In this document: positions 10,713 through 24,558 of the stretch, in pieces
Layout: each line of letters starts with the position of its first letter
How positions within the stretch are numbered: position 1 is the first letter of the stretch
NCBI GenBank assembly: GCA_028023455.1
Contig: JAQFVV010006200.1
Span: 9,600,521-9,664,520, forward strand
Origin: Epiperipatus broadwayi
Lineage: Eukaryota; Onychophora; Udeonychophora; Euonychophora; Peripatidae
DNA length: 64,000 bases
Direction: 5' to 3'
Program-made: the position numbers and the translations under genes
The notes under the pieces: generated by a model
Told to the model about the DNA's origin: nothing
Seen by the model: only the letters and a program-made list of their open reading frames with translations
Database searches by the model: none

Positions 10713-13700
10713 TGATCTCAACTATTTTATAATGAATTTTAAATGAATGCATTTTATTATAAGTTAAATATCTGAAATTATTTGTTTGTGCTATATTCAA
10801 TCTTCTTGGAAACTATTTTATGATGAAATGTTTTAGCATTTCTTTGTAATATTATAAGGAGTTATACAGAGTGGTTATGATAGACAATTAGTGGCTGAGG
10901 AGAGTATTAGGAAATCCTGTAGTGCAAGGGATATTTTGAATATTAAGTATAATACAGTTGACATAGGTTTGTATGTTTTTATAATTCATGGTCAGTAGTG
11001 TTTATTTCTGTAAATTGGTAAGTGCTCACAGAGAAGCCATGATAGAATTTAAGGTAGACACAAGAGTATGTAGCCTTAAGCTCTGCATCCATGTTTTCAT
11101 CATTTTGTCCTAGCTCTTGTACTTTTTAATCCCTCTGTTTAATCACTACTATCATCACTGGTTTCTACATCATTATTGGTATTGTTAAAAATGTAAGAAG
11201 AATAATAGCTAGACTCTTAAATGATGTTTAGAATTTTGTAAGGCAAGAAGAGCAAAATATATAACAAATGATGTATAAATAGAGTATTAAATAAATTTTT
11301 GGGGAATGTTTTGATATTTCAAAAATATTCTAAGAGATCAAAAAAAGTTATAGAGTGTATGTTAAAGTCATTTAAAAGGTATGAATGAAAGTGAAACCTG
11401 AATATGATGAACATCATGATATATGGAGTGAATAAATATCACATATATATATATTTGTGTGTGTGTGTGTGTGTTTATTTTGGTAGATTAAATTAACTTA
11501 AGATCACATATGAGTTATAGAGTTATTATAACATTTTATTATGATAGAATATATATATATTTTTTGTAGTACATAATATAACATATAAATTATTTATATG
11601 ATGAATATGAAATTTTATTGAAATATTAGATGTTTCATTATCAAAGAACATTTTAGTTATGAACCTGTAATTATTTATAAATATGTTTATTGTAGCAATA
11701 ATGCTAAAATGTATTGATGCTGTAGGTCTAGAAAGAAATAGTTATCCTAAAAAAGTATTTTGATTCTGTGAAAGTGTTCAAATTATTTGAATGTGTAATC
11801 AAAAAGAAATGTTAAAGTATCTTAATAAATGTCAATTTCAAGTAATAGATATTATTATTTCATGATATATAATATTTGAATTGGAAATTACTTATTTTTT
11901 TATGTAAATATGTTTTTTGAATGTAATTATTTTGAATTTTAAAATGATTTAATCTTATAAATACCATATTTGTAAATTTTAAAAATTTATATTTGTTATA
12001 ATAAATTGTTAATGTTGTTTTAAATTAATCTAATGTCTTGAGAGTTTCTTTTATTGCTGTGTCCAAGTCATTACGAATCATCCTAACCACACACATGCCC
12101 TATAAAAAGTAATTATATCTTGGTATAATTGCACATAATTTAAAGAAAATAAAGTACGATTATTATATTAGGATTATTGAAGATATTACTTATTAAATCT
12201 TATGAATCGTATAATGCAAATTTTTCATTATCTTATTTGATAGTTATAACAAAGCTTGATTTATTTTAATATGCTATGTGGAGAATACAATTATAAATAT
12301 AATGCATAATAAAATGAAAGTAACTTGGATTTATTTAATGTAATAAATATTATTTGTAGTGTTTTATAATTTTAACTTGTTTTAGCTGCTTCTTAAATTA
12401 GTTAAAGGAGTTTTTTTTAAAAAATAAGAGTTATTGAGTATTTTATTTTATTGATTATTATGATGTAGCTAGGTGTATGTAAAATCCCTCATTATATGGA
12501 GCTATATTAATTAATGTGTTAATTGTAGAATAATAATAATAAGAACCTGAGATTAAGATTATAGTTATGTTATGGATTATTTTATTTAAGTAATGATATA
12601 TTATTTTATTAAGTAAATAAATATAAAATAGTTTAGTAGTTTAATTTTAAATATATTAATTATTGTTATGTGAGTTATGGGAGTATTACTTATAGTGTCA
12701 GAAAGTAGGTAGTGGTCATATTCCTATGCCATTGAGGATATATTTTTTTGTGAGTATATTCTTAATGTCAAACTAACTGTTTATTTTACTAAATGCTTTT
12801 AATTATAAGTCTCATGATTTTCTTAGTATTTAACTAAACCATTTGTAAAAGAATAAGCTAATATTTAAATTAATTTAATTATTAATGAGATAGTAGTTAA
12901 GTTAAATATTTAGTTAGTTAATAATTAAATTGATTAGTTAATTATATGTGTTCAAGTGTATCAGTATTATGAGATAGTGTAGAGAGTGGTGGGTCGTATG
13001 AAAGTCTGTGCTCATATACCCTATATATTACATATATAAACACAGATATATAATAAGCCTGTGTGTTTCAGTTATTAGATTTTGATGAGCTAGTGATTGT
13101 TACAGTTTTAAGTAGCGAGTTGGAATGACTAAGAGTTAAGTAATAGTTGATTATCTTATATAATAGTCACTTGAGTATATTGAGCTTCTAGGTAAGGGTA
13201 CAATATATATATATATATTATTCATTTGTGTAATCTAGTTAATTAGCTAATAACGCCTTCTCTTTGTTTTATTTTTAATTATTGGAATTAATTGTTGACA
13301 TTTGTATTTTTATGTTTGCACTTTAGATCATTATCATCATCATTATTGTTATTAACATTAGATAAACACAACTATACCTGTTACCCCTTATAAACATTTA
13401 TTCAGTTTCATTTAAATAAGTGCATCAGTCTGTGGTTAATGATTTATTTAATTATCAGCTCATAATCATCATCAGATAATCCGATTTTCCAGCTTACTCC
13501 ATTCATTATATATTGTTGTAGCAACACATGGTTAGGCATGTAGAGCTATTAAACATGAGCATACTCACTCCATTACATGTTAGTGTATGTGGGCTCAAAT
13601 ACAACCATGCACCAATATAGATGTTAATTGGTATCACTGCAAAAATATTTAATCTTTCTTTTATGATATGTAACATTTTAAAATTATTTAATATTTTTAG

Positions 13701-13779
13701 ATTATTTTTTTATTTCTGAAGACATAACATATATGAATAAAATTGAGGGTTGAGTGCCTAGATAATAAGACATCACGAA
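10713..13779. other. AT-rich region, no gene seen
   Basis: Contains a compound (AT)n(GT)n microsatellite at about 11,440-11,474, another (AT)n at 13,204-13,219, and a slightly less AT-rich island at 10,860-11,190 without a readable frame. Confidence 0.5.
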
Positions 13780-14130
13780 TGATCATCATCAACCATTATC
13801 AATAGACTGCAGGATGAAGGTCTCTCTAAGTTCAATCCATCTTCTCTGATCTTTACCTTCTCTTCTCCACATCACCCCTGCACACTTTCTTATTTCATCC
13901 ATCCATCTCACATGTGGTCTCTTTCTGGGTCTTTTACAATCTCTTGGAATCCAGTTTCAGATTTCAATTGTCAATATATAATCATCTCTTCTAGCAATAT
14001 GTCCAGCCCAACTCCATTTCACTCTTTTAATTTTTTTGGAGAGATGCATATTGGGAGTAACAAGAAGAGATCGAAAATGCAATATATGGGTAAGAGAACA
14101 AACAGGTGCTACTGACCTCATTGAAAAATT
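13780..14130 (-). pseudogene. RTE-type LINE 3' end with inverted 5' segment
   Basis: Minus strand from about 14,035 down to 13,780 reads the C-terminal end of an RTE-like reverse transcriptase: KWSWAGHIARRDD, then NWIPRDCKRP, RPHVRWMDEIRK, and ETFILQSIDNG before a TGATGATGATCA tail. The plus strand from about 14,036 to 14,130 reads the stretch that should come just before it: LGVTRRDRKCNIWVREQTGA, then TDLIEKL. The two adjoining parts of one protein therefore sit in opposite orientation, with the 5' part inverted. This is the layout left by twin priming during target-primed reverse transcription. Inactive and strongly truncated. The same protein segment appears in the longer relic at 48,880-51,310. 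Confidence 0.85.
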
Positions 14131-16060
14131 ATGAATGATAGTATAATATAAATGATAATTACTTTACATTTTTATAATTATATGAAATTTTGAAGAAAAA
14201 AATAGAAATAAGTTATTTAATAAATTCAAAGTACAGTACTAAGTTTTAATAGCTAAGATTTTTTTTAAAAATTTATAATAATAAAAATAAACATAGAATT
14301 ATAATTAAGTCTGAAATTTTTATCTGTATTTTTTTATAATATGCATATATCATGTGATTTGTTCAGCTTACTACAGCATAAACAAGAGCAGTTTCTTTTT
14401 TTTTAATCCCCTAATGTCACTTTCTGTAAGCTAGAGTAATCATTGATATTTCAAAAGAAATAATTGAATTGTTTTTTAATTTTCAAATTTAAAAACTTGT
14501 TTCATTCAAATATATTTAATCTAAAAATAACATTTCGTTTAGTCTTAATTACATTATTTTTAAAATTTATCCTTATACTAATTAGTTAATAATTTTTTAA
14601 AAATTGAAAAAAAAAAAAAAAAACCCACTGAAAATCACATGACAATTTACCATCACTTCGTAACTACTTCAAGAAAATAAATAACTAAAAATAAATGAAA
14701 CCTTAATTTGCATTGTTAATTAAAAATAAAAATATTTGTAATCTTTATAAATAAAGGTAATGGATAATTGCAATATAATGAAATTTAAGTCGAAAGGGCA
14801 CTAATTTGTATATATTTTAAAAGTGAATATATATATAAAGTGTATATGTATTAGTGTATAAGCAGTCTTATAATTGATTCTTTTAAAAAAATCTAAATAC
14901 TGATATAAATATCAGTAAAAAATATAACAAGCAATGACTAATTAAGACTAATAGTGTTATATATATATATTTCTTACAATGTGGTATTTTTTTTCCTGTG
15001 GATATTTTCGTATGAATAAAAATTATCATTACAAGATGTGAATATTAAGGTATGATAAATTAAGCACCATATATATATATATATTGTAACAATTTCAAAT
15101 TAATATATATAAGATTTGAAATTATTTAGATTATATAATATAGAAATATACCTCTCTCAGGTGTGTGGCATATTTCAATCCCTATTTGGCATGCCATTTG
15201 TAACTATAATTTGTAACTATTTTAATATGTCACATTTGTAACCATAATAAATATTTAGATAGGGGAAATTATTAATTATTAGATATATGCCTATCCAATC
15301 TGTACCATTTGTAACTATATTAATTCATCATAGCATAGATAAAGAAATTATAGAATCACTGTGGCACTTGAAAATATCAGCATTAAAGATTCTTGGTATT
15401 TATTTATATATTGGGGCAGTCATTTGAACAATAAAACATACTGGCTATTGTCATCGAATAAAATAATATTAAATATAGCAACTGAATAAAAGTACCCACT
15501 GTGAAATTCCTGGAGTGCCTTATGCTTATCTCCAATACTAGGTTCTTCTAACAAAGAATCCTTCCTATTCTTCTTTCCAAATATATAAGACCATTCATGG
15601 TCATATGCACACACTGGTGCTATTCATGACAACTTATAAAAAAATATATATATTCTATAAAACTAATATTATGAAGTTGGAAAGGGATGATATCACTCTT
15701 TATTCAGTTTAGCTAAGTACACGTGTTTTCCCATGAGCGCCACTAGATTGTTTTCAATCTAGATAAGTATCTGTTTATAGTGTACTTGAGTTCAAACTCA
15801 TTCAGTACATTTTTATTACACATGACTTGGATGACTAATGAAAAAAAAAAAGACATTCTTACATTTTATCTATACTGATAAAATTACAAGATCCCAATAT
15901 TACCAATGTTTATACTATAGATCAAAGATTCTTATAGACATTGCTAGCTCATTTACGTATATTGATGAACAGACATGTATAATCCTATTAATGGCTTCCA
16001 AACAAGCATGTGAAGACCATTATTGATATTGATGGTCATTTAACTAGATTATTTATCACA
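14131..16060. other. AT-rich region, no gene seen
   Basis: Several (AT)n tracts (for example 14,959-14,970 and 15,069-15,085). At 15,190-15,320 the phrase CATTTGTAACTAT or a variant recurs four times. A perfect hairpin CTAGATTG-TTTT-CAATCTAG lies at 15,746-15,765. A 62-codon plus frame (15,838-16,026) is not recognised. Confidence 0.45.
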
Positions 16061-16160
16061 ATAAAGGTAATAATGATGATGGTGATAATAATACCATAAT
16101 AATAATGATAATAATAGTGATATCATAATAATGATTATAATAGTGATGATGATACCAGCC
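16061..16160. repeat. Imperfect trinucleotide microsatellite (ATA/ATG)
   Basis: About 100 bp of interrupted AATAATGATGATGG-type repeats. Confidence 0.8.
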
Positions 16161-18360
16161 ATGGCTTATTAATAAACTCACAACAATAAATTCATCTTTA
16201 TAAACTTATAGGCATCTATTAAAATTATCCTATTTCATACTGGGATTTAATAATACTAGTGGTGATGATTGATCATCATGAATCTCTTTGCATAATATTC
16301 AATTTTCTATAAACCCCTATTTACTAAAATATATTCATTACGCTAAACATTAAATTTAATGATTATAATTTATTAATGATGATTGATGGCGATCATAACT
16401 TTTATATAGTATTATTTGAAACATTTTAAGCAATAACATGATATCCATCTTTGATGAGGATGATCTAAACTCATGGACACAACACAATTTTAGCTTTCTA
16501 TTGTTGAACTATAATTATCAAAATTTGGTTATTCTCAAGCATAATCCTTAAATACTTAAATATCAACATTCTAGTTTACCTATTATTTTGCGGACGCTTA
16601 ATATTTGCAAGTGATTGCTCAATATATACGAATGGTAATACTTAATAACTGCGAGCAATGATGATGAATTAAAATGATAGAATTAAGACAAGAAAAAAAA
16701 CACAATATTCTTAATAATAACTCGGAAACCAATTAAGATATATAATTATATTTTATTAACACTACTACTCTTTCTTTCCTTCTTTAAAGTCAAATCAACA
16801 ATTAAATAAATGGCTTATTACCATATTAATTCAATACAAAAATTAATATAAAAAATTTATATAAGTATAAGCAAATAAATCTAACATATAGGTTTGTCAT
16901 TTTTCTTGATATCTCAAAATAAGCTGACTTAAATCAATATTAGAAAAAAAATACATATTCTATAAATGCTTATTTAAGACTTTTCTTACTTATCATATAA
17001 TAAAATAAATTTCAGGTGTAACTTGTATATGTTATTTCACTTCCACTCAAATGTAATGCCCTACTTTTCAATTTACCATTTTAAACTAATCATATATAAC
17101 CCATTCTTTGATGTGTTTGGATAAGCAGTTACACATGCACGTATTCGGTAATGTTAACATATATGTTTAAAATGTATACCCACAAATTACATATATAAAA
17201 TATTTTTGCAACCTTTTAGCAAAAGAAAATAAATACAGGACATCAATTTTAATATGCAACAAGATAAAATAAAAAAACATTATAAATGCATATATTTATA
17301 GGTTGCTCATTATCATTAACAACTGAAGAACAATTTTAAAAAAAACATTTCAACATTACAATATATAATATAAAAAAAAAATAATGAAAAATTTAAGTTT
17401 AAAGATTTAAACTATGTTTGTGCTATGTTGTGAGATATTGCAAATAACTATAGATAAACAAGTCTTTAATGTTTCTGTATCAAAAAAAAAAGAAAATTGC
17501 TTTGACCAGTAAATTAAGGTTTACTTTTAATAAGTAAGAATATAATCGGTTAAAGAAAGTTCATATTTACCCATTTACTTTTTACTTCTTATTAATGTCC
17601 TGAGTTTGAATTTTCAGACTGCTTTTCTTTGCTCAACAACAACAACAACAAAAAAATTATTGCAGATACTTTTAAGATAATGCTGAATCAATTGACTTGC
17701 TTGTTTCTTCAATTCTATTATTATTCATTGTTGATTGGCTTCCTTCTACCATTTTTTTTTAAAAAAAGTTATTATAAGTACTTTTGAATAAGTAGGTACC
17801 GGTGGATTTGCTTGTCTCTCTCCTTTTAAAAAAAATAATTGCTGTTGACACTTTAGATGATTGAGGTAAACTAACAAAAATTTGATTCATGGCTTCAAAC
17901 TTGGTTCTACATGGCTTTTATAAATTTTCTTTTCCTTCTATTTCCTCTTCTCCATTCATTCGAAGGTAATGAGCTTTTAATAAGCCAGGAACTAGAAACA
18001 AAGCATACCATATAGCTTGTGTGGTTGGCTTCAAACTCTATCATTTTGTTGGTTATTACTTGATACATGACTTCATAGATAGATCAGCGATTTTAACTCA
18101 TTCTGTATTAACCAGGAAGCAGAAAAAAATGGTTTAGCAATGCAGAGGCATAGTATTATGCATAGCCAAATATGTTAATATCATATTTACACAATTGTTA
18201 ATAACTTCTATTAAATTCAATCTTGTTCCAATGTTTTCCTCTCTTCTTTAATATTGCTGGAAATTGTTTATATAGACGCACATCTTCGTCTATATTGACT
18301 TTATACCAGAGTCTTATACTTCATTTCCTTACTCAATTTTCCAAAGAGTGAATAAAAAAA
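16161..18360. other. AT-rich region, no gene seen
   Basis: Includes a (CAA)n tract at about 17,636-17,651 next to a B-box-like CTGAGTTTGAATTTTC (17,600), too weak to call a SINE. Confidence 0.45.
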
Positions 18361-18560
18361 ATCAAATCGCTTACTTTTCTCCTACTGAGTTGAGTCTCAA
18401 AATAATAATCACTGAGTTACATCTCACTTTAATAATAATAATCTGAGTGACTGTCTCTCCAAAATATTCATATTGAGTCTCTAAAAATAAAATCATACTG
18501 ACTGATCAAAAAATAAAATCATACTGCCTGATCATCTCTCTCTCTAAAAAATTAATGACT
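18361..18560. repeat. Degenerate tandem repeat of CTGA-rich units
   Basis: Short units built around ACTGAGT and TAATAATAAT recur from about 18,385. The clearest is a 26-bp direct duplication: AAAATAAAATCATACTGACT followed by an AAAATAAAATCATACTGCCT copy at about 18,487-18,538. Confidence 0.6.
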
Positions 18561-20860
18561 AACTGATTAAAAAATTGTCTCAATCATTTATATCGCGAAC
18601 TTCAACCAAAGAAAAAAAAACACCTGGAAACCTTATCTTAAAAAAAAAAATCAAAGCTTCACAAGTTTGACGTCGGTCACAATCAATAAAGACTTAAAAT
18701 TGATCGCTATCGTTATCTACATCAAAGCACCTCTTTTGTAAAAATAATCTTAAGACACAGACAACAACAAACCTGGAATCTATAGCCATCAGAAATAGGT
18801 GTAAAAGCATCTTTGTGTTTGTACAGATGTATTCATTCTTTCACACGTGTACATTTTTTTTATCTCCTAATCTAGTAATCTCCATTGCCTTATTTTACAC
18901 TTTTCTGATCTACTCTATTTTAATAAAACCAAAGTTAAATAATATGACACTTTATTTAATAAAAATATATATAATAAATCATTACCAAATATTATTACCC
19001 TCTACATAATGGTTTATTCATTAACTATCTATAAATTTATAATAATAAATACACATATATAAATCCTCATATATATAAAAGAAATTTTTTTTTAATTAAA
19101 TAATATGTATGTATGTGAAATGAGTCATATATCTACAATATATATATATATATATATATATAATTGTGTCTATGTTATATTATAGGATACTAAGATATTC
19201 AAACTTATTAAAGATAATGAAAGATGGGGATAAATGCTAGTTGTTTTATTAGTTTAATTTTTTATTTTTAATTGTTTCCAAGAAAAATTAATTAGCACAA
19301 TTAATAAAAAAAAAAAAAGAGCTATATTAAAGTGCAACAGTTAAAGACTTCATGATTATAATAATATATACATAGTATTTCAAACATATTTAAAGATTTT
19401 CATGAAAACAGATTTAAAATATATTATTCAAGTAAGTAATTAACAATAATATTGTACCAACATTTTAATTGGATTGTAACTATAGTTATATGCTAATATA
19501 TATATATATTTTAAAAAAAAAAAACTTTTAGAAGCACTTCAATTAACATATAGAATAAGATTAAAAGTCTATTCAAAAAACGCAAGTAGTAGGGGATGAT
19601 GGGAGATGAATAATCTGATATAAAATTAGCAATTGTTTTGATTAATGAGCTGTAAGAATCCACCCCCTCCCATCCAAAAAAAACCTGTCAATTTTATATC
19701 TGGTTATTCACTTTTTGCCTTTCTCTACTCTTTATATTTTCCCTTTTTTATTTTTATTAGATGGAATTTTTAATCTTAATCCACACATTGCTTGCAACAT
19801 CTCTCCAACATTTGTTAAAATAACACTTCTTATCCAGATGATGGTGAGTACAATCCAACCAAAATGGTACCATATTATTATTGTACCAGCTATATATATA
19901 TATTGTGCCCTTTTCTATAGGTCAGTAATAGTCCATCACAGTCAATTACTAAAAATTTTAAATTTTAGAATATGTTTTTTTGATATGTTAATTATAGTTT
20001 GTCAATTATATTATAAAGTACAGTTTGAAGCTAGAGAAAATACATGGTATATAAAATTATAGCGAATCATTTAAAAGTAGTTAAGTAAAGCTTAAAATAT
20101 TGTTGCATATGGTTACAAAAGCTGGCCATATTAAATAACACAGCTATAAATATTAAAAGTATATTTAAATATTAAATTTTAATAGTTTAAAACTTATAGT
20201 TAATGAATGTTATATTTAAATTTATAAATCATCTATAATAGTCAAAATTAATATCGTATATTTTAAAAATTAGCTTTGTGATGGTGAAAATTGTATTTGG
20301 TTTTATATTTTCTAAATTGTTCTTCCCAAAATTTTATAATTATATTATTTAATATAATAAGTGTAGCAATTTTATAAATCCAGACAGGGAAATAGATTGA
20401 AAATTGTCTCAAATTTTATTAATCATGTGACTTGCATACTACATACTTTCACACACATGCTTGTTTGAATTTAAAATAACAAAGTTTGAAATATTTTAAA
20501 ATTGCATTATAGAATTGGATGGAATTATCACCTATCATAAAGCAAATATTAAATATTAAGTTAACTATTGTATAATATGCTTAAATGATGTAATGAAGAC
20601 GAATACAGTTAAAACAATTAAATATTTTGTTTAAAAAAAATAGATAAATTGAATATTGGGAGTGGAATAAATATTAAAATGTTATTTTAAAAGTTATTTT
20701 AAATGATTAAATAATTTAAATAAAGTAATAATTGATTTAAAAGTGGTATTTTAAATAATATTTTTAAGTTTTATTATGTCATAATTTTTATTTTGGAAAT
20801 TCAATTCTGTAAAAAATTGAAAATATGTAAATTTGTTCTCAAGCTAAAAGTAAGAATTAA
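18561..20860. other. AT-rich region, no supported gene
   Basis: Contains a long (AT)n tract at 19,139-19,162 and poly-A runs. A 115-codon plus frame at 19,715-20,062 is the longest unassigned one here, but it is dominated by I/L/F/Y with no family features and is borderline for chance. A patch at 18,600-18,790 is slightly richer in G/C. Confidence 0.4.
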
Positions 20861-20895
20861 CCAATAGGATAAGGTATTCTTGCAAGGTATAAATA
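20861..20895 (+). promoter_or_regulatory. CCAAT-TATAAATA module
   Basis: CCAAT at 20,861-20,865 is followed by TATAAATA at 20,888-20,895. No gene is seen downstream; it could be the 5' end of a decayed mobile element. Confidence 0.2.
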
Positions 20896-22061
20896 CCAGA
20901 GATTAATAATGTACTAGGGGAATTTTAATAATGTGTTAGTGGTAATTAATAACATGCCTAGGTAGCTGAATAATATCAGAAGCTATAGAGGTGAAAAATC
21001 TTTAAAACTTTATTATTTAGTCAATTTATAGTATTCTCTTATACTTTATTTATTGTAATTAATAGGATACTTTTATATTTTTTTTAAAAGAGAGTTTAAA
21101 ATATAATATATTTTGGAAACTTTGTGAAAATGATTGGCTGATTTTAAGTTTACTTACCAGTCGTATTTTATTTAAGTTTAACCTAAACTTCGCAATGAAA
21201 CAAATGGATATAATAAGTAAAATGTATATAAATTATAATACTATGAAAATGCATAGTATGTTCATTGATATCATTATATTAATGCTTCACCGGAGAACTG
21301 TTTTGGTACATAAAAACCACAGCTCGGACATTATATGGATGCAATGGAAAGCTATTTGCCATCTAAAAAAAAATTTGTGAAGCATTATTTATAAGCTTAT
21401 CCAGGAGTTTTTTTTTAAAAAGAATAATATACTTATATCTTATGAATTATCATAAAATATAATAATGAAAGAAATAGAATGTTTAGTAGTCCTTTTTGAA
21501 GGAAACATTTTTTAAAAAGAATATATTTTACAAGAATTAAAAAAAAGCTTACAGAGAAGATTTTGTTAAGGAGTTGTGATATTAAAAACTTCTAGTCTCA
21601 GAAATATTAAAAATGCATCTTTAGAAGTATTTGTTTTGAAGCACTTTATTAAAAATGGACACCTATATAAAAGAATGAACACATAATAGTTGATTAAAAA
21701 TGGATCCATGAAAATATTAAAAGCTACAATAGTAATAAATCAAATTTCAATTTATTTAAATGACAGTGATCCTTTAAAAGGTGAATATATGATTATGAGT
21801 GTAGAATTCTACTAAATAAAAATAAAAATTATTTTTTATAAGATAATAATTTGTTTTAAAATAATAACATAAATAATGTATTTTAGATATAAGTATTATT
21901 ATTAAATGTCTTATTTAAAATCAATTAATAGTACAAGCTATTACAGTTATAATTATATGTAAAATTTAAATATAAAGTCATTCAATTTAATTTAGTTTTT
22001 AAATCATTATTATTCTTAATTATTTTTAAAATGGAGACAATAAGATTGATTTAGTTATTGA
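20896..22061. other. AT-rich region, no gene seen
   Basis: A 61-codon plus frame (21,195-21,380) has no recognised similarity; otherwise simple AT-rich sequence. Confidence 0.45.
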
Positions 22062-22117
22062 CCAATAAAATTTAATTAATTAGCCATCTGACATCATATT
22101 GTCTACAGTATATAAAG
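22062..22117 (+). promoter_or_regulatory. CCAAT-TATATAAAG module
   Basis: CCAAT at 22,062-22,066 and TATATAAAG at 22,109-22,117 resemble a Pol II core promoter layout. No readable gene follows. Confidence 0.2.
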
Positions 22118-23384
22118 TAAAATAGCAGACAAACTAGGAAGAAATTCATTAAAAGTAAGAGTGAACATCTGTTTCACCAAATTTTGTAAAAATTATGAAA
22201 AGTTTACTATATTTTATTTTTTAAGTAAGTAAAAGTAATTAAGTAACAAGCTTTATAAGAATATAACATATTTTAAGAGTGGCATTTAAAATAATGGTAT
22301 GAAATAGACCAATTTCTTTATCAATGACTTAATTGCAGTCTTGGATGTCAAATCATAGTTATAATGACAATTAATGGAATTTTAAAGGAACAGTTAAATT
22401 TATTATCATTTGGAAAAACCATGAAAAAGCAATATAAACTACAGTGAAGCTGTTGTCATGTAAGAGAACATTTGCTTATCTATACCAGGTTAATTAGTTT
22501 CATTAGTTATTTATGCATTCAGAAGAATGTTTATAAAATACAAAGCCATAAATTTTATCAACTTATAAAATTAGTTGATCAAACTTTAAAATAATTACTT
22601 AGTGACAAATTATATGTCTAGTTGAAAATAATTCTTTCTTAAATTAAAATAATTGACATATTATAGTTAACTTTGCAAATTAGAAAGAATATTTATTATA
22701 TGATTAATAGAGTTTTTGAATATTAGAATCAATATTTATTGTGTATTTATATGACATAAAAAGCCTATAAGGATAAAATATATTTCTTTTATCCTAGCGA
22801 ACATAAATATCTTATAATAATAAGAATACTAAAAGGATAAAAAAGATGTCAGGAAAGTATTTGAATTTTTAATGACTAATAATGATAAAAATGATATATA
22901 ATACAGTATTATGGATTTGAATAAATTTATCCTTATGTATTTAAATGATATGAAACTTCTAAGTAAAAAAAATAACTAAGGAAATGTTGAAGTGAAGTTT
23001 AATTGTAAACTGAATTTACATATGCCAAAGTATAGCATTGTAAAAATTAATATATTTAATATTTACTAAACTATTTTATTATTATAATGTTCCAGAATAT
23101 TAATGTCCATTTCATTTTAAATATGTTAAGAGATTAGATAAGGATTCATTGAGCTCAAAAGCTTTTATCAAGTTATTGTTTGTGATCATTTTATAAATGT
23201 TTTATTTAAATTTATATGTGTTTCTAGCAAGAGGAGAGGAGAATTCAAGAAGTTGCGAGTAAGTTTGAATCATCATTTTTGTTACCATGGTGATTCTAAA
23301 CAAGGAGATTGAATAAATTCTCTTGAGAAAAAAAAAGCTAAAAAAGATTTTTTTTATTCTTGATTTTATTGTTAATGTATTTCG
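22118..23384. other. AT-rich spacer, no gene seen
   Basis: No coding frame or repeat supported. Confidence 0.5.
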
Positions 23385-23830
23385 ATATAATCTTGGATTG
23401 AAGAGGAAAGTATTCATTTATTTAACACTCTCAAAAGGCACATGCTCAATTAGCTTGAAAGGCTGATATTTGAATGTAATATAATTGTAAACACAGTGCT
23501 AGATAAAATAATTGCTTATTTACTCATAATTAAGGTTCAGTAAAAATGACGTTTAGCAAATTCTAAGTAATTTCACTGACGTCATTCAGTCAAAAAACAT
23601 CATAAATAGTAATTTAAAGTGAGAATTCTACTCACGCTCTCCTCAACAGTACTTCAGATTTGCTCATATAAAAGAATTTGAGTCATAGGAATAAGAGGAT
23701 CCTTTTTATTCCTGCATAAATACTATATCTTGGATTGAAGACGAAAGTATTCATTTATTTAACACTCTCAAAAGGCGCGTTCTCAATTAGCTTGAAAGGC
23801 TGATATTTGAATGTAATATATGGTAACATT
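23385..23830. repeat. Dispersed repeat with an internal 100-bp direct duplication
   Basis: A block beginning ATCTTGGATTGAAGAGGAAA (about 23,389) recurs at about 23,729, with near identity over about 100 bp through CATTTATTTAACACTCTC, AAAGGC and AGCTTGAAAGGCTGATAT. The copies lie about 340 bp apart. The intervening sequence (CAGTACTTCAGATTTGCTCA, near 23,647) and the block itself are related to 33,610-33,835. This suggests one dispersed family with duplicated ends. Confidence 0.65.
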
Positions 23831-23965
23831 ATAAATAAGTGAAAACATTTTATATGTAATTAATCTTTAAGATTAAAATATATTAATATATTACTATTAG
23901 CTCAATTTTAAAAAATGAAATGTATGCTTATAAAACTAATATGGTATATATGAGTTATTAACCAA

Positions 23966-24558
23966 GGCAAAACTCTCTCCATACAGTAGTGCCACCCTGT
24001 GCCAAACAGAGTAATCAGTGGATGCCAGAAGGCTTGTGCATAAAATCCCTATCTAGTGCCTACTCATCCAATATTCCCAGACAAGTTTCTGGCTTGTGGC
24101 CTTCGTCAGTGAGGAGCTTTGGATCTGAGAGCACTGCACCTAGATCTTAGGATCTAATGCAACCCTCCAGCAGCCACCTTTGATCTCTACTTAACTACAA
24201 AACCATGAGAATGAAATTGAAAACACAAAAATATTTTCAATCTAAGCTCAATAGCTTATATAGTCATATGGGTCTGAACACAATTCAGCACCCATACATT
24301 TTGGTGTCTCTGCATTAGATCCTAAGATCTAGGTGCAGTACTCTCAGAACCAAGGCTCCTCTCTGACAAAGGCCACAAGCCAGAAACTAGTCTGGGGATA
24401 TTGGATGAGTAGGCACTAGTAGGGATTTTATGCACAAGCCTTCTGGCTTCCATTGATTACTCTGTTTGGCACAGGGTGGCACTACTGCATGGAGAGAGTT
24501 TTGCCTTGTTTAATAACAATTATGTGCTAGTATAAGATAGGGTGATCATGTGATGTTT
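23966..24558. mobile_element. FB element copy 2, the largest (about 590 bp)
   Basis: The left arm starts GGCAAAACTCTCTCC (23,966); the right arm ends in its reverse complement at about 24,507, followed by the outer terminus GGTGATCATGTGATGTTTA (24,540-24,558). The arms extend about 190 bp and include the conserved core plus CACCTAGATCTTAGGATC. The centre (about 24,155-24,320) is homologous, in opposite orientation, to about 58,610-58,735, so the family has a real central sequence and is not only a palindrome. The left arm keeps CUGACGA and GAAAC on the minus strand; the right arm has CTGACAA. Confidence 0.85.

Noticed and set aside
10540-10720. CRISPR-like array
   Set aside because: Three degenerate tandem units without unique spacers; an ordinary minisatellite.
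13912-14115. 67-codon plus-strand frame
   Set aside because: It spans the inversion point of the RTE relic; only its last third is true coding sense.
19715-20062. 115-codon plus-strand frame
   Set aside because: Rich in I, L, F and Y, with no domain, no composition shift and no neighbours. At this base composition one such frame in 64 kb is close to chance expectation.
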